Assembly (NCBI GenBank): GCA_045863035.1
Contig: BTUV01000096.1
Location: forward strand, 1 to 11,376
Direction: 5' to 3'
DNA length: 11,376 nt
From: H2-BAC3 sp045863035
Lineage (GTDB): Bacteria > Bacteroidota > Ignavibacteria > Ignavibacteriales > Ignavibacteriaceae
Shown: one piece after another, positions 1-6,693 of the stretch
Layout of the letters: the number at the start of each line of letters is the position of its first letter
How positions within the stretch are numbered: position 1 is the stretch's first letter
Translations under genes and position numbers: made by a program
The notes under the pieces: generated by a model
What the model was told of the DNA's origin: nothing
The model's input: only the letters and a program-made list of their open reading frames with translations
Databases searched by the model: none

Positions 1-2
1 TT

Positions 3-665
3 ATGTTTGATTCTCCCAAAGGCAACGACAACCGCAAATATGACTACACCGGTCATGAGGTGCTTGTGCGCAATGAATTTCCCGTGATTATGGAAATGGT
101 GCGCCGTGGTTCATCGGTCTGTGACCTAGGTTGCGGTAACGGAACGCTGATGGTTAAGCTCCGTGATGAGCATATCTGTACTGTTGCCGGTATGGAACTT
201 ACTGAAAGTGGTGTGGAAGTTTGTCGTAAAAAAGGACTGGACGTTCTGCAGGGAGCGATTGATGCTCCGATGCCGTGGGGAGAAAAAGCATTTGATTATG
301 CAGTCTGCAATGTTACACTGCAGATGGTTGAACGACCTGAAATACTGCTTTCCGAAATGGAGCGCATAGCAAGATATTCTATTATAAGTTTCCCCAACTT
401 TGGTTATTGGCGCAACCGTATTGAGATGCTTTTCACCGGAAAGATGCCGCGAAAAATGCTCTTCGGGTATAACTGGTACAGCACCGGTCACATCCATCAG
501 CTCGGGGTCGGTGATTTTATTGAGTATATATCTTCCCGCAGGGGGCTGAGTATTGAGAAAATTGTTCCGGCTCCGACCGGAAGCGGGCTTGCCGATGAAC
601 TCGCGAAAGTTTTCCCCTCATTGTTTGCGTATATACCCGTCATTCTCATCAGAAACGGAGAGTAG
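3..665 (+). CDS. metW: MetW-like SAM-dependent methyltransferase
   Basis: A 220-residue class I SAM-dependent methyltransferase of the MetW family. The SAM-binding motif I DLGCGNG is at residues 41-47 and a post-motif stretch FDYAVCNVTLQMV at 97-109. The family signature SFPNFGYWRNR is at 129-139, and the WYSTGHIHQL segment (158-167) matches the W-Y-x-T-x-x-I-H region of MetW. In known families MetW is usually encoded next to MetX and takes part in methionine biosynthesis from acylated homoserine; metX would be expected upstream, outside this window, which is inference. The ATG at base 3 gives a sensible N-terminus, but only two bases precede it, so an earlier start cannot be excluded. The length is slightly above the usual 190-210 residues. 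The stop abuts the next gene, suggesting translational coupling. Family assignment is fairly sure; the exact role is less so. Confidence 0.8.
   Translation: MFDSPKGNDNRKYDYTGHEVLVRNEFPVIMEMVRRGSSVCDLGCGNGTLMVKLRDEHICTVAGMELTESGVEVCRKKGLDVLQGAIDAPMPWGEKAFDYAVCNVTLQMVERPEILLSEMERIARYSIISFPNFGYWRNRIEMLFTGKMPRKMLFGYNWYSTGHIHQLGVGDFIEYISSRRGLSIEKIVPAPTGSGLADELAKVFPSLFAYIPVILIRNGE
657..662 (+). promoter_or_regulatory. Ribosome binding site deciding the start of the second methyltransferase
   Basis: GGAGAG lies five bases before ATG 668 but only two before the alternative GTG 665. Normal spacing therefore favours the ATG. The site sits in the last codons of the metW-like gene. Confidence 0.5.
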
Positions 666-667
666 TG

Positions 668-1375
668 ATGCTGAAGAAACTGATTCAGAGCCAGTATTTT
701 AACCCCGGACCGCTCGGCATCATCGTTAACCCCTTCTACATCGCCCGGCGTGCACTCTATCTCGGTATTAAAGAACTGGGCAGCTCCGTAACCGGAAAAA
801 CCCTTGATGTGGGGTGCGCTACCAAACCATACGAACCGCTCTTCCGCTCTGATATATATCACGGACTGGAGATTGAAACCACCGTACACAGCGATGAGAG
901 CAGGGCTGATTTTTATTATGACGGCAATGTGTTCCCGTTTCAGGAGGGGGAGTATGATTCCGTGGTGACCAATCAGGTGCTTGAGCATGTTTTTAATCCG
1001 GATCAGTTTCTGAGTGAAATCAACCGCGTGCTTAAACCGGGCGGATCATTGCTGCTGACCGTGCCTTTTGTGTGGGATGAGCATGAGCAGCCGTACGACT
1101 ACGCGCGCTACTCGACATTCGGGCTGAAGTCACTGCTTGAAAAACACGGCTTTGAAATTCTCTGTCAGCATAAAACCGTTCCTGATCTGCGGGCGCTTTT
1201 CCAGCTTCTTAACGGATATCTTTACAAAATCTCTGCTTCCAAGGGTTTCATAATCAAGCAGATGGTGCAGTATTTCCTGATCTTCCCCTTCACTCTGATC
1301 AGCTTTATCGGACTGATTTTACCGCGGAATCCTGATTTTTTTCTCGATCAGATTGTACTGGCACGGAAAAAGTAA
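668..1375 (+). CDS. Class I SAM-dependent methyltransferase with C-terminal hydrophobic segment
   Basis: A 235-residue methyltransferase of the Methyltransf_11/UbiE-like fold. Motif I is LDVGCAT (residues 46-52), with the usual second glycine replaced (LDVGCxTKPYEPLF). The NQVLEHVF stretch (102-109) and RVLKPGGSLLLTVPF (120-134) are the standard late motifs. A segment near 136-150 (WDEHEQPYDYARYST) resembles methyltransferases found in glycan and envelope loci. A hydrophobic stretch at about 200-219 could anchor it to the membrane. The alternative GTG at 665 would overlap the upstream TAG by one base; I chose ATG 668 for its better Shine-Dalgarno spacing. It is probably co-transcribed with the metW-like gene. 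The substrate cannot be read from the sequence; a sugar or lipid-linked acceptor is a guess from the similarity in style to envelope methyltransferases. Confidence 0.75.
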   Translation: MLKKLIQSQYFNPGPLGIIVNPFYIARRALYLGIKELGSSVTGKTLDVGCATKPYEPLFRSDIYHGLEIETTVHSDESRADFYYDGNVFPFQEGEYDSVVTNQVLEHVFNPDQFLSEINRVLKPGGSLLLTVPFVWDEHEQPYDYARYSTFGLKSLLEKHGFEILCQHKTVPDLRALFQLLNGYLYKISASKGFIIKQMVQYFLIFPFTLISFIGLILPRNPDFFLDQIVLARKK

Positions 1376-1384
1376 GACCACTTT

Positions 1385-1401
1385 AGCGGGATGCCGCTTT
1401 T
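1385..1401 (+). terminator. Weak intrinsic terminator after the second methyltransferase
   Basis: AGCGG, loop GATG, CCGCT, then TTTT. The stem is only five pairs and the U-tract is short, so termination may be partial. It begins 10 bases after the stop at 1375 and would separate the metW pair from the TylF-like gene. Confidence 0.45.
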
Positions 1402-1532
1402 CCCCTCCGGAAGTTCGCCTGAATGGCAGGTTTTCAGTAAATTGAGCCCTGAAATTTCAACAGTTGGCGGTGATTCATCAGGTCTTCCGGCTGACAATAG
1501 TTACCTATTTTTGAACAGATATTAGTATTCTC

Positions 1533-2258
1533 ATGCTGCTTAAGCTTTATTTCATCCGCAAGATCAAGGGACTCTTCATCCGGTTCCGATTGCATCTGCT
1601 TGTTAATCCGTTTTTTTCATTTTTTCTGAACTTGATCTATCTTGGCCGGCTGAGCCGGTGGTGCAGGGAAAACATGAAACTGCCGTTTAATGATTTTTAT
1701 AACGGTTCGGTAAAATACCAGGACAGAATTCAGCTTCATGAGTATGTATATAAGAACCATGTATCAGATGAAGCGATAGACTATTTTGAGTTCGGAGTTG
1801 CCGAGGGGCTCTCGTTCGGCTGGTGGCTGAAGTGGAACACCAATCCCGAATCCAGATTTTACGGCTTTGATACCTTCACCGGACTGCCTGAGGATTTCGG
1901 CGTTATGAAAAAACCGGATTACGACACCGGCGGAAATTTTCCGAAGGTGAATGACACGCGGGCTTCGTTTGTGCCGGGACTTTTTCAGGACTCATTAGAA
2001 AAGTTTTTGCCGTCCTATCAAAGTGACAGGCGCAAGGTGATTCACATGGATGCTGATCTTTATTCTTCCACGCTTTATGTTCTGACACGTTTATATCCGC
2101 TTCTTAACAATAACGATGTGATCATCTTTGACGAGTTTGGCGTGCCGACGCATGAGTTCAGGGCATTCACCGATTTTGTTCATGCGTATAATTTCAAATA
2201 TGAAATCCTCGGCGCAAAAAACAATTTTCTGCAGCTTGCAATAGTCGTAAAGAAGTAG
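1533..2258 (+). CDS. TylF/macrocin-type O-methyltransferase family protein
   Basis: A 241-residue SAM-dependent methyltransferase of the TylF/NovP (macrocin O-methyltransferase) family. Motif I is EFGVAEG (residues 86-92), followed by GFDTFTGLPE (111-120). The family's metal-site region HMDADLYSST is at 171-180 and FDEFG at 199-203; D173, D175 and D200 are the likely cation ligands by analogy with NovP and MycF. Characterised relatives methylate sugar hydroxyls on antibiotics, but family members of this length are common in surface-polysaccharide loci, so a cell-surface glycan is the more cautious guess. The first 40 residues are basic and hydrophobic (RKIKGLFIRFRLHLL, then FFSFFLNLIYL), which suggests membrane association. 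No Shine-Dalgarno is visible before ATG 1533. A 157-base spacer and a weak terminator separate it from the gene upstream. No polyketide or other antibiotic gene is nearby. Confidence 0.7.
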   Translation: MLLKLYFIRKIKGLFIRFRLHLLVNPFFSFFLNLIYLGRLSRWCRENMKLPFNDFYNGSVKYQDRIQLHEYVYKNHVSDEAIDYFEFGVAEGLSFGWWLKWNTNPESRFYGFDTFTGLPEDFGVMKKPDYDTGGNFPKVNDTRASFVPGLFQDSLEKFLPSYQSDRRKVIHMDADLYSSTLYVLTRLYPLLNNNDVIIFDEFGVPTHEFRAFTDFVHAYNFKYEILGAKNNFLQLAIVVKK

Positions 2259-2268
2259 TTTAACTTTG

Positions 2269-2293
2269 TAGGAACAGGTCGTGAGCTTTCCTA
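2269..2293. repeat. Imperfect palindrome downstream of the TylF-like gene
   Basis: TAGGAA (2269-2274) and TTCCTA (2288-2293) form a perfect six-pair arm around a partly self-complementary centre. It has no T-tract, so it is not a standard intrinsic terminator. It begins 10 bases after the stop codon and directly precedes the tandem hairpin array. It could be one end of an interspersed repeat or a 3'-end stabilising hairpin. Confidence 0.4.
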
Positions 2294-2326
2294 ACGACGA
2301 ACCGGTATCTTCTGCGAGCAAATATA

Positions 2327-2455
2327 TAATGTCATCACTTCGTGATTTTTTTTGGTATGGGACATGTCGAATTTTCTACAATAATGTCACCACTTCGTGG
2401 TTTTTTTTCTCGGGGTGTGTCGATTTTCTACAATAATATCATCACTTCGTGATTT
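2327..2455 (+). repeat. Tandem array of hairpin plus T-tract units, truncated by the gap
   Basis: Three visible units about 52-55 bases apart share the core TCTACAATAAT(A/G)TCA(T/C)CACTTCGTG(A/G) followed by a T run. Each core forms a five-pair stem with loop TTC: 2334-2346, 2389-2401 and 2441-2453. The first two are followed by eight T (2346-2353 and 2401-2408); the third runs into N. Unit 1 has only the ATAATGTCA part of the leader, while units 2 and 3 also share TCGA(A)TTTTCTACA. Hairpin plus T-tract on the + strand makes each unit look like an intrinsic terminator at the end of the left gene block. The true copy number is unknown because the array enters the assembly gap. Confidence 0.75.
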
Positions 2456-2555
2456 NNNNNNNNNNNNNNNNNNNNNNNNNNNNNNNNNNNNNNNNNNNNN
2501 NNNNNNNNNNNNNNNNNNNNNNNNNNNNNNNNNNNNNNNNNNNNNNNNNNNNNNN
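2456..2555. other. Assembly gap of exactly 100 N
   Basis: A run of 100 undetermined bases, the conventional placeholder for a scaffold gap of unknown length. The left edge is inside a tandem hairpin repeat and the right edge is within 50 bases of an AT-rich heptad repeat, so the break is probably repeat-driven. Any gene order inferred across it is provisional. Confidence 0.95.
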
Positions 2556-2586
2556 GAGCCAGATTCAGGGAATAATATTTTTGTGC

Positions 2587-2628
2587 AGTGTACATTTTTT
2601 TTCATTCTTCATTATCAATTATCAATTC
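2587..2628 (-). repeat. Degenerate AT-rich heptad repeat overlapping the end of the BatA-like gene
   Basis: Read on the - strand, 2628 down to 2601 is four seven-base units: GAATTGA, TAATTGA, TAATGAA, GAATGAA. It is followed, after an A run, by AATGTACA. The heptad array at the right end of the window (GAATTAA units, twice followed by AATGTACAATGA) has the same period and the same eight-base tail, so the two look like members of one repeat family in opposite orientation. The last eight codons and the stop of the BatA-like gene lie in it. Confidence 0.5.
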
Positions 2629-4707
2629 TTTTTTCCCTACTCGTGCCACTGCCATTTCGGCAATTGCGGTGATGAGTGCAAGGAGAAGAAAAAATTTCCA
2701 GAGCTCTGCACCAAAACGGGCCTGGTTGATTTCTTCTGTAATTCCGGTTCCATAGTCGAGGATAACCGGAGCATTTGCCGCGCCTGATCTGCTGAAGTAT
2801 TCCTTTAACTGCTCATCATCTGTAGTTGCAGTTACTGACTCAGCCGGATCATGGTTCACGCTTTTCCGCTCCAGCACATCTTCTCCGCTGAGAAGATCGT
2901 AGATACCTGCTCTTCCGGTTGCGCGCCAAATGAAGAGGCCTGACTGTATCTGGTCATCAGATATATATTCATCATCTCCTGATGGACGGCTGAGCTTTAG
3001 CTGATTCTTTTTGGCAGGAGGAACACCGAAGCGGAGTAATTCACCCGCGAAGACTGAAGAATCTTTTTGTCCGGTTCCTGAAAGGTAATAGACCGAGCGG
3101 TAGAGCAGCGGAACGAATAAAGCTCTAAGAGGCAAATTGCTGTATTGCAGTGAAGGGGGTATTGTGAAAAGCAGTATCCTGCCGCTTCCGCTCCGGTGTT
3201 CAGAAAATGCGGATGTGCCGTCTGCAAGGGTGATGATGGATTTTCCTTTTCCACCGGGGAAGTACTGCAGGTAACTGTATATATCCGGGCTTGCGCTTTT
3301 CTCTTTCCCTTTTTCAAAAATACCGGTGAACAGAGGATGGCTGAGCTCGGTTTTGTCAAAATAAAACGGGCGTGAGGTGTTGCCCGGCGTCCCCGCCAAC
3401 ACACCTGAGGGCGGAAGCTCCAGTGATTGTAAAAGACTGCTATATATATCCGGCTTCACCTGCACGGAAGGGAAGATCATAATTCCGCCTTTGCCTGCAT
3501 CCAGATATTTTTTGACAGGGGCGGGGTTTATAACCGCTGCACCGGTTACCAGCACAATTGCATTATAGGCGGAAAGATCAGTTCCTCCCGCAGAGGAGGA
3601 TATTCGTGTTGTGAGTGTAAACTTTTCTGAATCAAACGCGGCCTGCAATGCCGGCTGAATAAACCGGATATCCTCAACGTTGTCATAAAGCAGAAGTGTA
3701 TTCAAGCGCTCGGCAGCGTAAAATGAAGCATAGCGGAAATTATCACCCGCAATATCATCTTCCTCAAGCCCGGCGGTAATGGTTACGTGACCGCTTACGG
3801 TAAGGGGAATGTCAAAATCAACCGAAAGAGCAGCGCCTGAGTTGAGCGTAACGCTTTTCTGCGCGGCCCTTTCACCGTTAATATATACGGAGATGATGCA
3901 GTCGCTTCCTTTATTTTTTGAATGATTTACGGCGGTTACTGTTACACTGATTGTTTTGCCCTGCTCAAAAATTTCTGAATTGACGCGCAGGTCATCAATG
4001 CCGGTGTTGTATATACCATCTTTCTTTATGGGAATCAGATAAGTATGCACCCGTTCACCGAGCACAGTGCTCAGGTCTGTCGCGCTTTCAATATCAGGAA
4101 AGCTGCCCGATTGGAAATCAGAGAAGATAAATATCTCCCGGTTATAGTTCAGCGATTGTTCAATCAGGGGAACCGCTTTTAGCAATGCATCACCGGTATT
4201 TCCTTTTGATGCGCTTATTTCAAGCTCACGTATCGTTTTTTTTACTTCGGTAAGATTCTTTGTTAGTTGTGCTTCCGCTCCGTTGTCTGATGTGGTAATG
4301 ACAGCTATCTCGTCACCTTCCTGCAGAGTGTTTACCAGAGCGAGCGCTGAGGATTTTGCTTTATTGAACAGTGAGCCATCCCTGTCTATTACCTCCATAC
4401 TGAATGAGTTATCAATGATCAGAATAGCAGTGGTTTTGGCTGATGATGTAATTCCGGCTACTGATACTCCTTTAAGCGCGGGGCGTGAGAAGGCAGTGAC
4501 CAGAAACAGAATGAGGAGAACACGCAGCAGCAGAAGTATCCACTGCTTCAGTTTGATTTTTCTGATCTGGTTTTTCTGAAGTTCCCTCAGGAATCGGAGG
4601 GTGCTGAATTCAACTCTCTGCAATTTGCGGAGATTAAGCAGATGGATGATAACGGGAATCCCCGCCGCCAGAAGCCCGAATAAAAAAGCCGGATTTAAGA
4701 AAGTCAT
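2602..4707 (-). CDS. BatA-like membrane protein with vWA domain
   Basis: A 701-residue inner-membrane protein. The N-terminus (MTFLNPAFLFGLLAAGIPVI, then HLLNLRKLQRVEFSTLRFL) is the aerotolerance-regulator/BatA N-terminal domain, with membrane helices at about 5-24 and 55-74. A von Willebrand factor A domain follows at about 92-225; its MIDAS motif DNSFS has D99, S101 and S103, with T171 and D197 as likely further ligands. A beta-rich region (about 240-325) leads into a glutamine-amidotransferase-like fold (about 335-415) without an obvious catalytic Cys. A last helix is at about 670-687. Relatives act with MoxR-type ATPases and DUF58 proteins in envelope or stress functions, but neither partner is visible here; they could lie beyond the gap. 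The start is the family's usual one. The final ELIIDNEE is encoded by an AT-rich repeat. The gene lies 105 bases downstream of the receiver-phosphatase gene. Confidence 0.82.
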   Translation of the reverse strand: MTFLNPAFLFGLLAAGIPVIIHLLNLRKLQRVEFSTLRFLRELQKNQIRKIKLKQWILLLLRVLLILFLVTAFSRPALKGVSVAGITSSAKTTAILIIDNSFSMEVIDRDGSLFNKAKSSALALVNTLQEGDEIAVITTSDNGAEAQLTKNLTEVKKTIRELEISASKGNTGDALLKAVPLIEQSLNYNREIFIFSDFQSGSFPDIESATDLSTVLGERVHTYLIPIKKDGIYNTGIDDLRVNSEIFEQGKTISVTVTAVNHSKNKGSDCIISVYINGERAAQKSVTLNSGAALSVDFDIPLTVSGHVTITAGLEEDDIAGDNFRYASFYAAERLNTLLLYDNVEDIRFIQPALQAAFDSEKFTLTTRISSSAGGTDLSAYNAIVLVTGAAVINPAPVKKYLDAGKGGIMIFPSVQVKPDIYSSLLQSLELPPSGVLAGTPGNTSRPFYFDKTELSHPLFTGIFEKGKEKSASPDIYSYLQYFPGGKGKSIITLADGTSAFSEHRSGSGRILLFTIPPSLQYSNLPLRALFVPLLYRSVYYLSGTGQKDSSVFAGELLRFGVPPAKKNQLKLSRPSGDDEYISDDQIQSGLFIWRATGRAGIYDLLSGEDVLERKSVNHDPAESVTATTDDEQLKEYFSRSGAANAPVILDYGTGITEEINQARFGAELWKFFLLLALITAIAEMAVARVGKKELIIDNEE

Positions 4708-4783
4708 ATACGCATATATAGTTGAGATTCTGTTTGGATATACAAGTTCAGAAGAAAAAAAGACCGTAACAATGCAGAAATCA

Positions 4784-4804
4784 GGCAGGGAATGAACCCT
4801 GACC
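4784..4804. other. Stem-loop between the phosphatase and BatA-like genes
   Basis: GGCAGGG (4784-4790), loop AATGAA, then CCCTGACC (4797-4804): seven pairs with one bulged base. On the transcribed - strand the nearest T run (complement of 4755-4761) is over 20 bases away, so this is not a canonical terminator. It might attenuate or stabilise the message between the two genes. Confidence 0.35.
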
Positions 4805-4812
4805 GGGCATTT

Positions 4813-6018
4813 TTACCTGCTGACAATAAGCATGGATACATCATCATCAAACTCCTGGCTCCCTTTCCAGCGGATCAGAGAGTCTTTTAGCAGCGGCATC
4901 AGATTTTTTACTTCGCCCTTACCGTAAAAATCAATGAACCTCACCAGACCATCCGTGCCAAACATTTGATCTGTAGCATTTGCACATTCAGTAATGCCGT
5001 CTGAATAGATAATCAGTTTATCCCCCTTTTGAAGTTCAAGGTGATGCTCCTCAAAAGAAACTTCATTAAGTATTCCGATGGGCATTCCTCTGCTTTCAAT
5101 GAATGAGGCCTCGCCCCCTTTTTTAATTAAGAGAGGCAGAGTGTGACCGGCGCGTGCAATCTTTAATTTTCCGGAAGATATTTCACAGACACCAAACAGG
5201 ATGGTGAAGAACCCGGATGCATCTTCCGGTTTAAAGAAAGCGCCGTTAAGGTGACTGAGAAAATTTTCGATGGATATATTATCAAGCGATTCTTCTCTCC
5301 TGAATTCAGGAGTGAGTAGTTTGGCGGCGGAAGTTTCGGCGGTAAACAACTGACTGAGTGAAAATGAAAGCATAGCCGATGGGATACCGTGACCTGCTAC
5401 ATCGAGCAGATAAAACGCGATATAGTTTTCGTGAATCGGATAAAAATTAAGTATATCTCCCGCAATGAACTTTGAAGGGAGGAAGAGCCAGTCGAAGGCA
5501 AAATTACCAATGACATCATTCTGACGCGGAAGAAGTTTCTGTTGCAGCGCTGCTGCGGCTTCAAGGTCACGCTTGATCTGCTGATATACCGAGGAAAGTT
5601 TTTCGTTTGCTATTTCAAGTATGAGATTTTTCTCAGCAAGATTTTTTTCAAGCTGCAGAATCCTCTCACCGTTGGCAACGCGTACTTTCAGTTCCTGCGG
5701 ATTGAACGGTTTAACGATAAAATCATCCGCGCCTGCCTCAAGCCCTTCAACAATCTCACTGCGCCCTCCCTTTGCCGTGAGCATAATGATATATACATAG
5801 CGCGAAGTGATCTCTTTACGAATTGCTCTGATCAGCTCAGTGCCGTTCATCAGAGGCATCTCCCAGTCGGTTATTATCAGACTGATATTACTGTTACGCA
5901 TGATCTCAATTGCTTCTTTGCCGTCATGGGCAGTGCGCGCGGTGTGACCAAGCTGCCCGATCAGACTTTTAAGCACAAAAAGCGCTTCTTCAAAATCATC
6001 AACTAAAAGAACTTCCAT
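4813..6018 (-). CDS. Receiver-PP2C fusion: RsbU/SpoIIE-type serine phosphatase response regulator
   Basis: A 401-residue cytoplasmic protein with a receiver domain (about 1-120), a coiled-coil-like linker (about 120-160) and a PP2C/SpoIIE phosphatase domain (about 165-400). The receiver has the full set: acidic pair D7-D8, phosphoacceptor D51 (TDWEMPLMNG), T81 and K103 (VKPF). The phosphatase has metal-site residues D188 (AGDIL), D206 (LLDVAGHG), D340 (YSDGITE) and D391/D392 (DDDVSML). The usual second aspartate of the GDxxD motif is asparagine (N191). Phosphorylation of the receiver by a histidine kinase would be expected to control dephosphorylation of a serine-phosphorylated partner such as an anti-sigma-factor antagonist; no partner or kinase is encoded nearby, so the pathway is inference. 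It starts nine bases after the Lon-domain gene's stop, consistent with one operon. No clear Shine-Dalgarno is seen. Confidence 0.85.
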   Translation of the reverse strand: MEVLLVDDFEEALFVLKSLIGQLGHTARTAHDGKEAIEIMRNSNISLIITDWEMPLMNGTELIRAIRKEITSRYVYIIMLTAKGGRSEIVEGLEAGADDFIVKPFNPQELKVRVANGERILQLEKNLAEKNLILEIANEKLSSVYQQIKRDLEAAAALQQKLLPRQNDVIGNFAFDWLFLPSKFIAGDILNFYPIHENYIAFYLLDVAGHGIPSAMLSFSLSQLFTAETSAAKLLTPEFRREESLDNISIENFLSHLNGAFFKPEDASGFFTILFGVCEISSGKLKIARAGHTLPLLIKKGGEASFIESRGMPIGILNEVSFEEHHLELQKGDKLIIYSDGITECANATDQMFGTDGLVRFIDFYGKGEVKNLMPLLKDSLIRWKGSQEFDDDVSMLIVSR

Positions 6019-6027
6019 AGATGCAGC

Positions 6028-6693
6028 TTAATCCTGTGGCGCTTCAAGCAGTTTCTTAAAAATCTGCAGGCGTTCATTTTCACTGCTGCTGCGGAGGAGC
6101 TCGGAGCGAAGTGCATTAAGCTCCGGTGAGTTGTCAGTATAAAATCCATTCATCAGCCGGAATGAGAGCTCATGAGTATCAGCATCTGCCATCCACTGTC
6201 TGAGCGATTCAATGTCGTAACCGGGGTTTAGTTTTAAGACAGATGACTCAATAAACGCAAAGATATCATTTTTAACAGTTGGATTTGATGCCTCATCATC
6301 ATCCGATAGCCGCGTTCCGTCAACAAAATCATACATCATAAGAGAGCGAAGGTCCTCAGCGGAAAGCCCTTCTGCATTTGAACGGAAAGAATTTCCCAGT
6401 CGCTCTGAGGGTATTATGGTTTTTGCTTCAATCCGTTCTTTACCGGTTATTTTACAGACAAGAGTGTCCTCTGCTGCATATTCATACTGTTCGATATAAG
6501 CGATAACACCGAACTCAGACATTCCCTCTTCATCTTCATGAAACACTGCAAACTCACCCTCCTCCTCAATCATATCTTTCATTAAGCTGTAGATTGGTTC
6601 GGCATCCACCTCAAGCACGATGGAGTTATGAGGCATCAGAACGATATCCATTCTGAGCAGAGGAAGAAAGATATCCTTTATTTCGTCAGACAT
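6028..6693 (-). CDS. Stand-alone Lon substrate-binding (LON) domain protein
   Basis: A 221-residue soluble protein resembling the N-terminal LON domain of Lon protease (PF02190), without ATPase or protease parts. Family-like segments are FLPLLRMDIVLMP (9-21, compare LPLFPLxxVLFP), the acidic EGEFAVFHEDEEG (45-57), EFGVIAYIEQYEY (60-72) and LVCKITGKERIEAK (78-91). The C-terminal half (about 105-221) is helical and charged and has no motif I recognise. Stand-alone LON-domain proteins are widespread, mostly uncharacterised, and thought to bind proteins. Its ATG shares one base with the TAA of the aldo/keto reductase, and an AAGGA site lies six bases upstream, so translation is probably coupled. 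The LPLHIFEPRY-like stretch of canonical members is poorly kept here, so the domain call is good but not certain. Confidence 0.7.
   Translation of the reverse strand: MSDEIKDIFLPLLRMDIVLMPHNSIVLEVDAEPIYSLMKDMIEEEGEFAVFHEDEEGMSEFGVIAYIEQYEYAAEDTLVCKITGKERIEAKTIIPSERLGNSFRSNAEGLSAEDLRSLMMYDFVDGTRLSDDDEASNPTVKNDIFAFIESSVLKLNPGYDIESLRQWMADADTHELSFRLMNGFYTDNSPELNALRSELLRSSSENERLQIFKKLLEAPQD

Noticed and set aside
1506..1513. TATTTTTG, which fits the Bacteroidetes -7 box TAnnTTTG, upstream of the TylF-like gene.
   Set aside because: No TTTG -33 box at the right distance, and the short motif is expected by chance in AT-rich DNA.
1533..2258. Antibiotic biosynthesis cluster, suggested by the TylF-type methyltransferase.
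   Set aside because: No polyketide, peptide synthetase or deoxysugar genes are nearby; this family is common outside such clusters.
2327..2455. CRISPR array.
   Set aside because: The spacing sequences are short and partly shared between units, repeats contain T tracts, and no cas gene is present.
2387..2787. Reading frames spanning the N run.
   Set aside because: They exist only because undetermined bases contain no stops; the flanks are repeat sequence or antisense to the BatA-like gene.
5542..6006. A 154-codon + strand frame opposite the receiver-PP2C gene.
   Set aside because: It is antisense to well-supported receiver-domain codons and has no recognisable domain.
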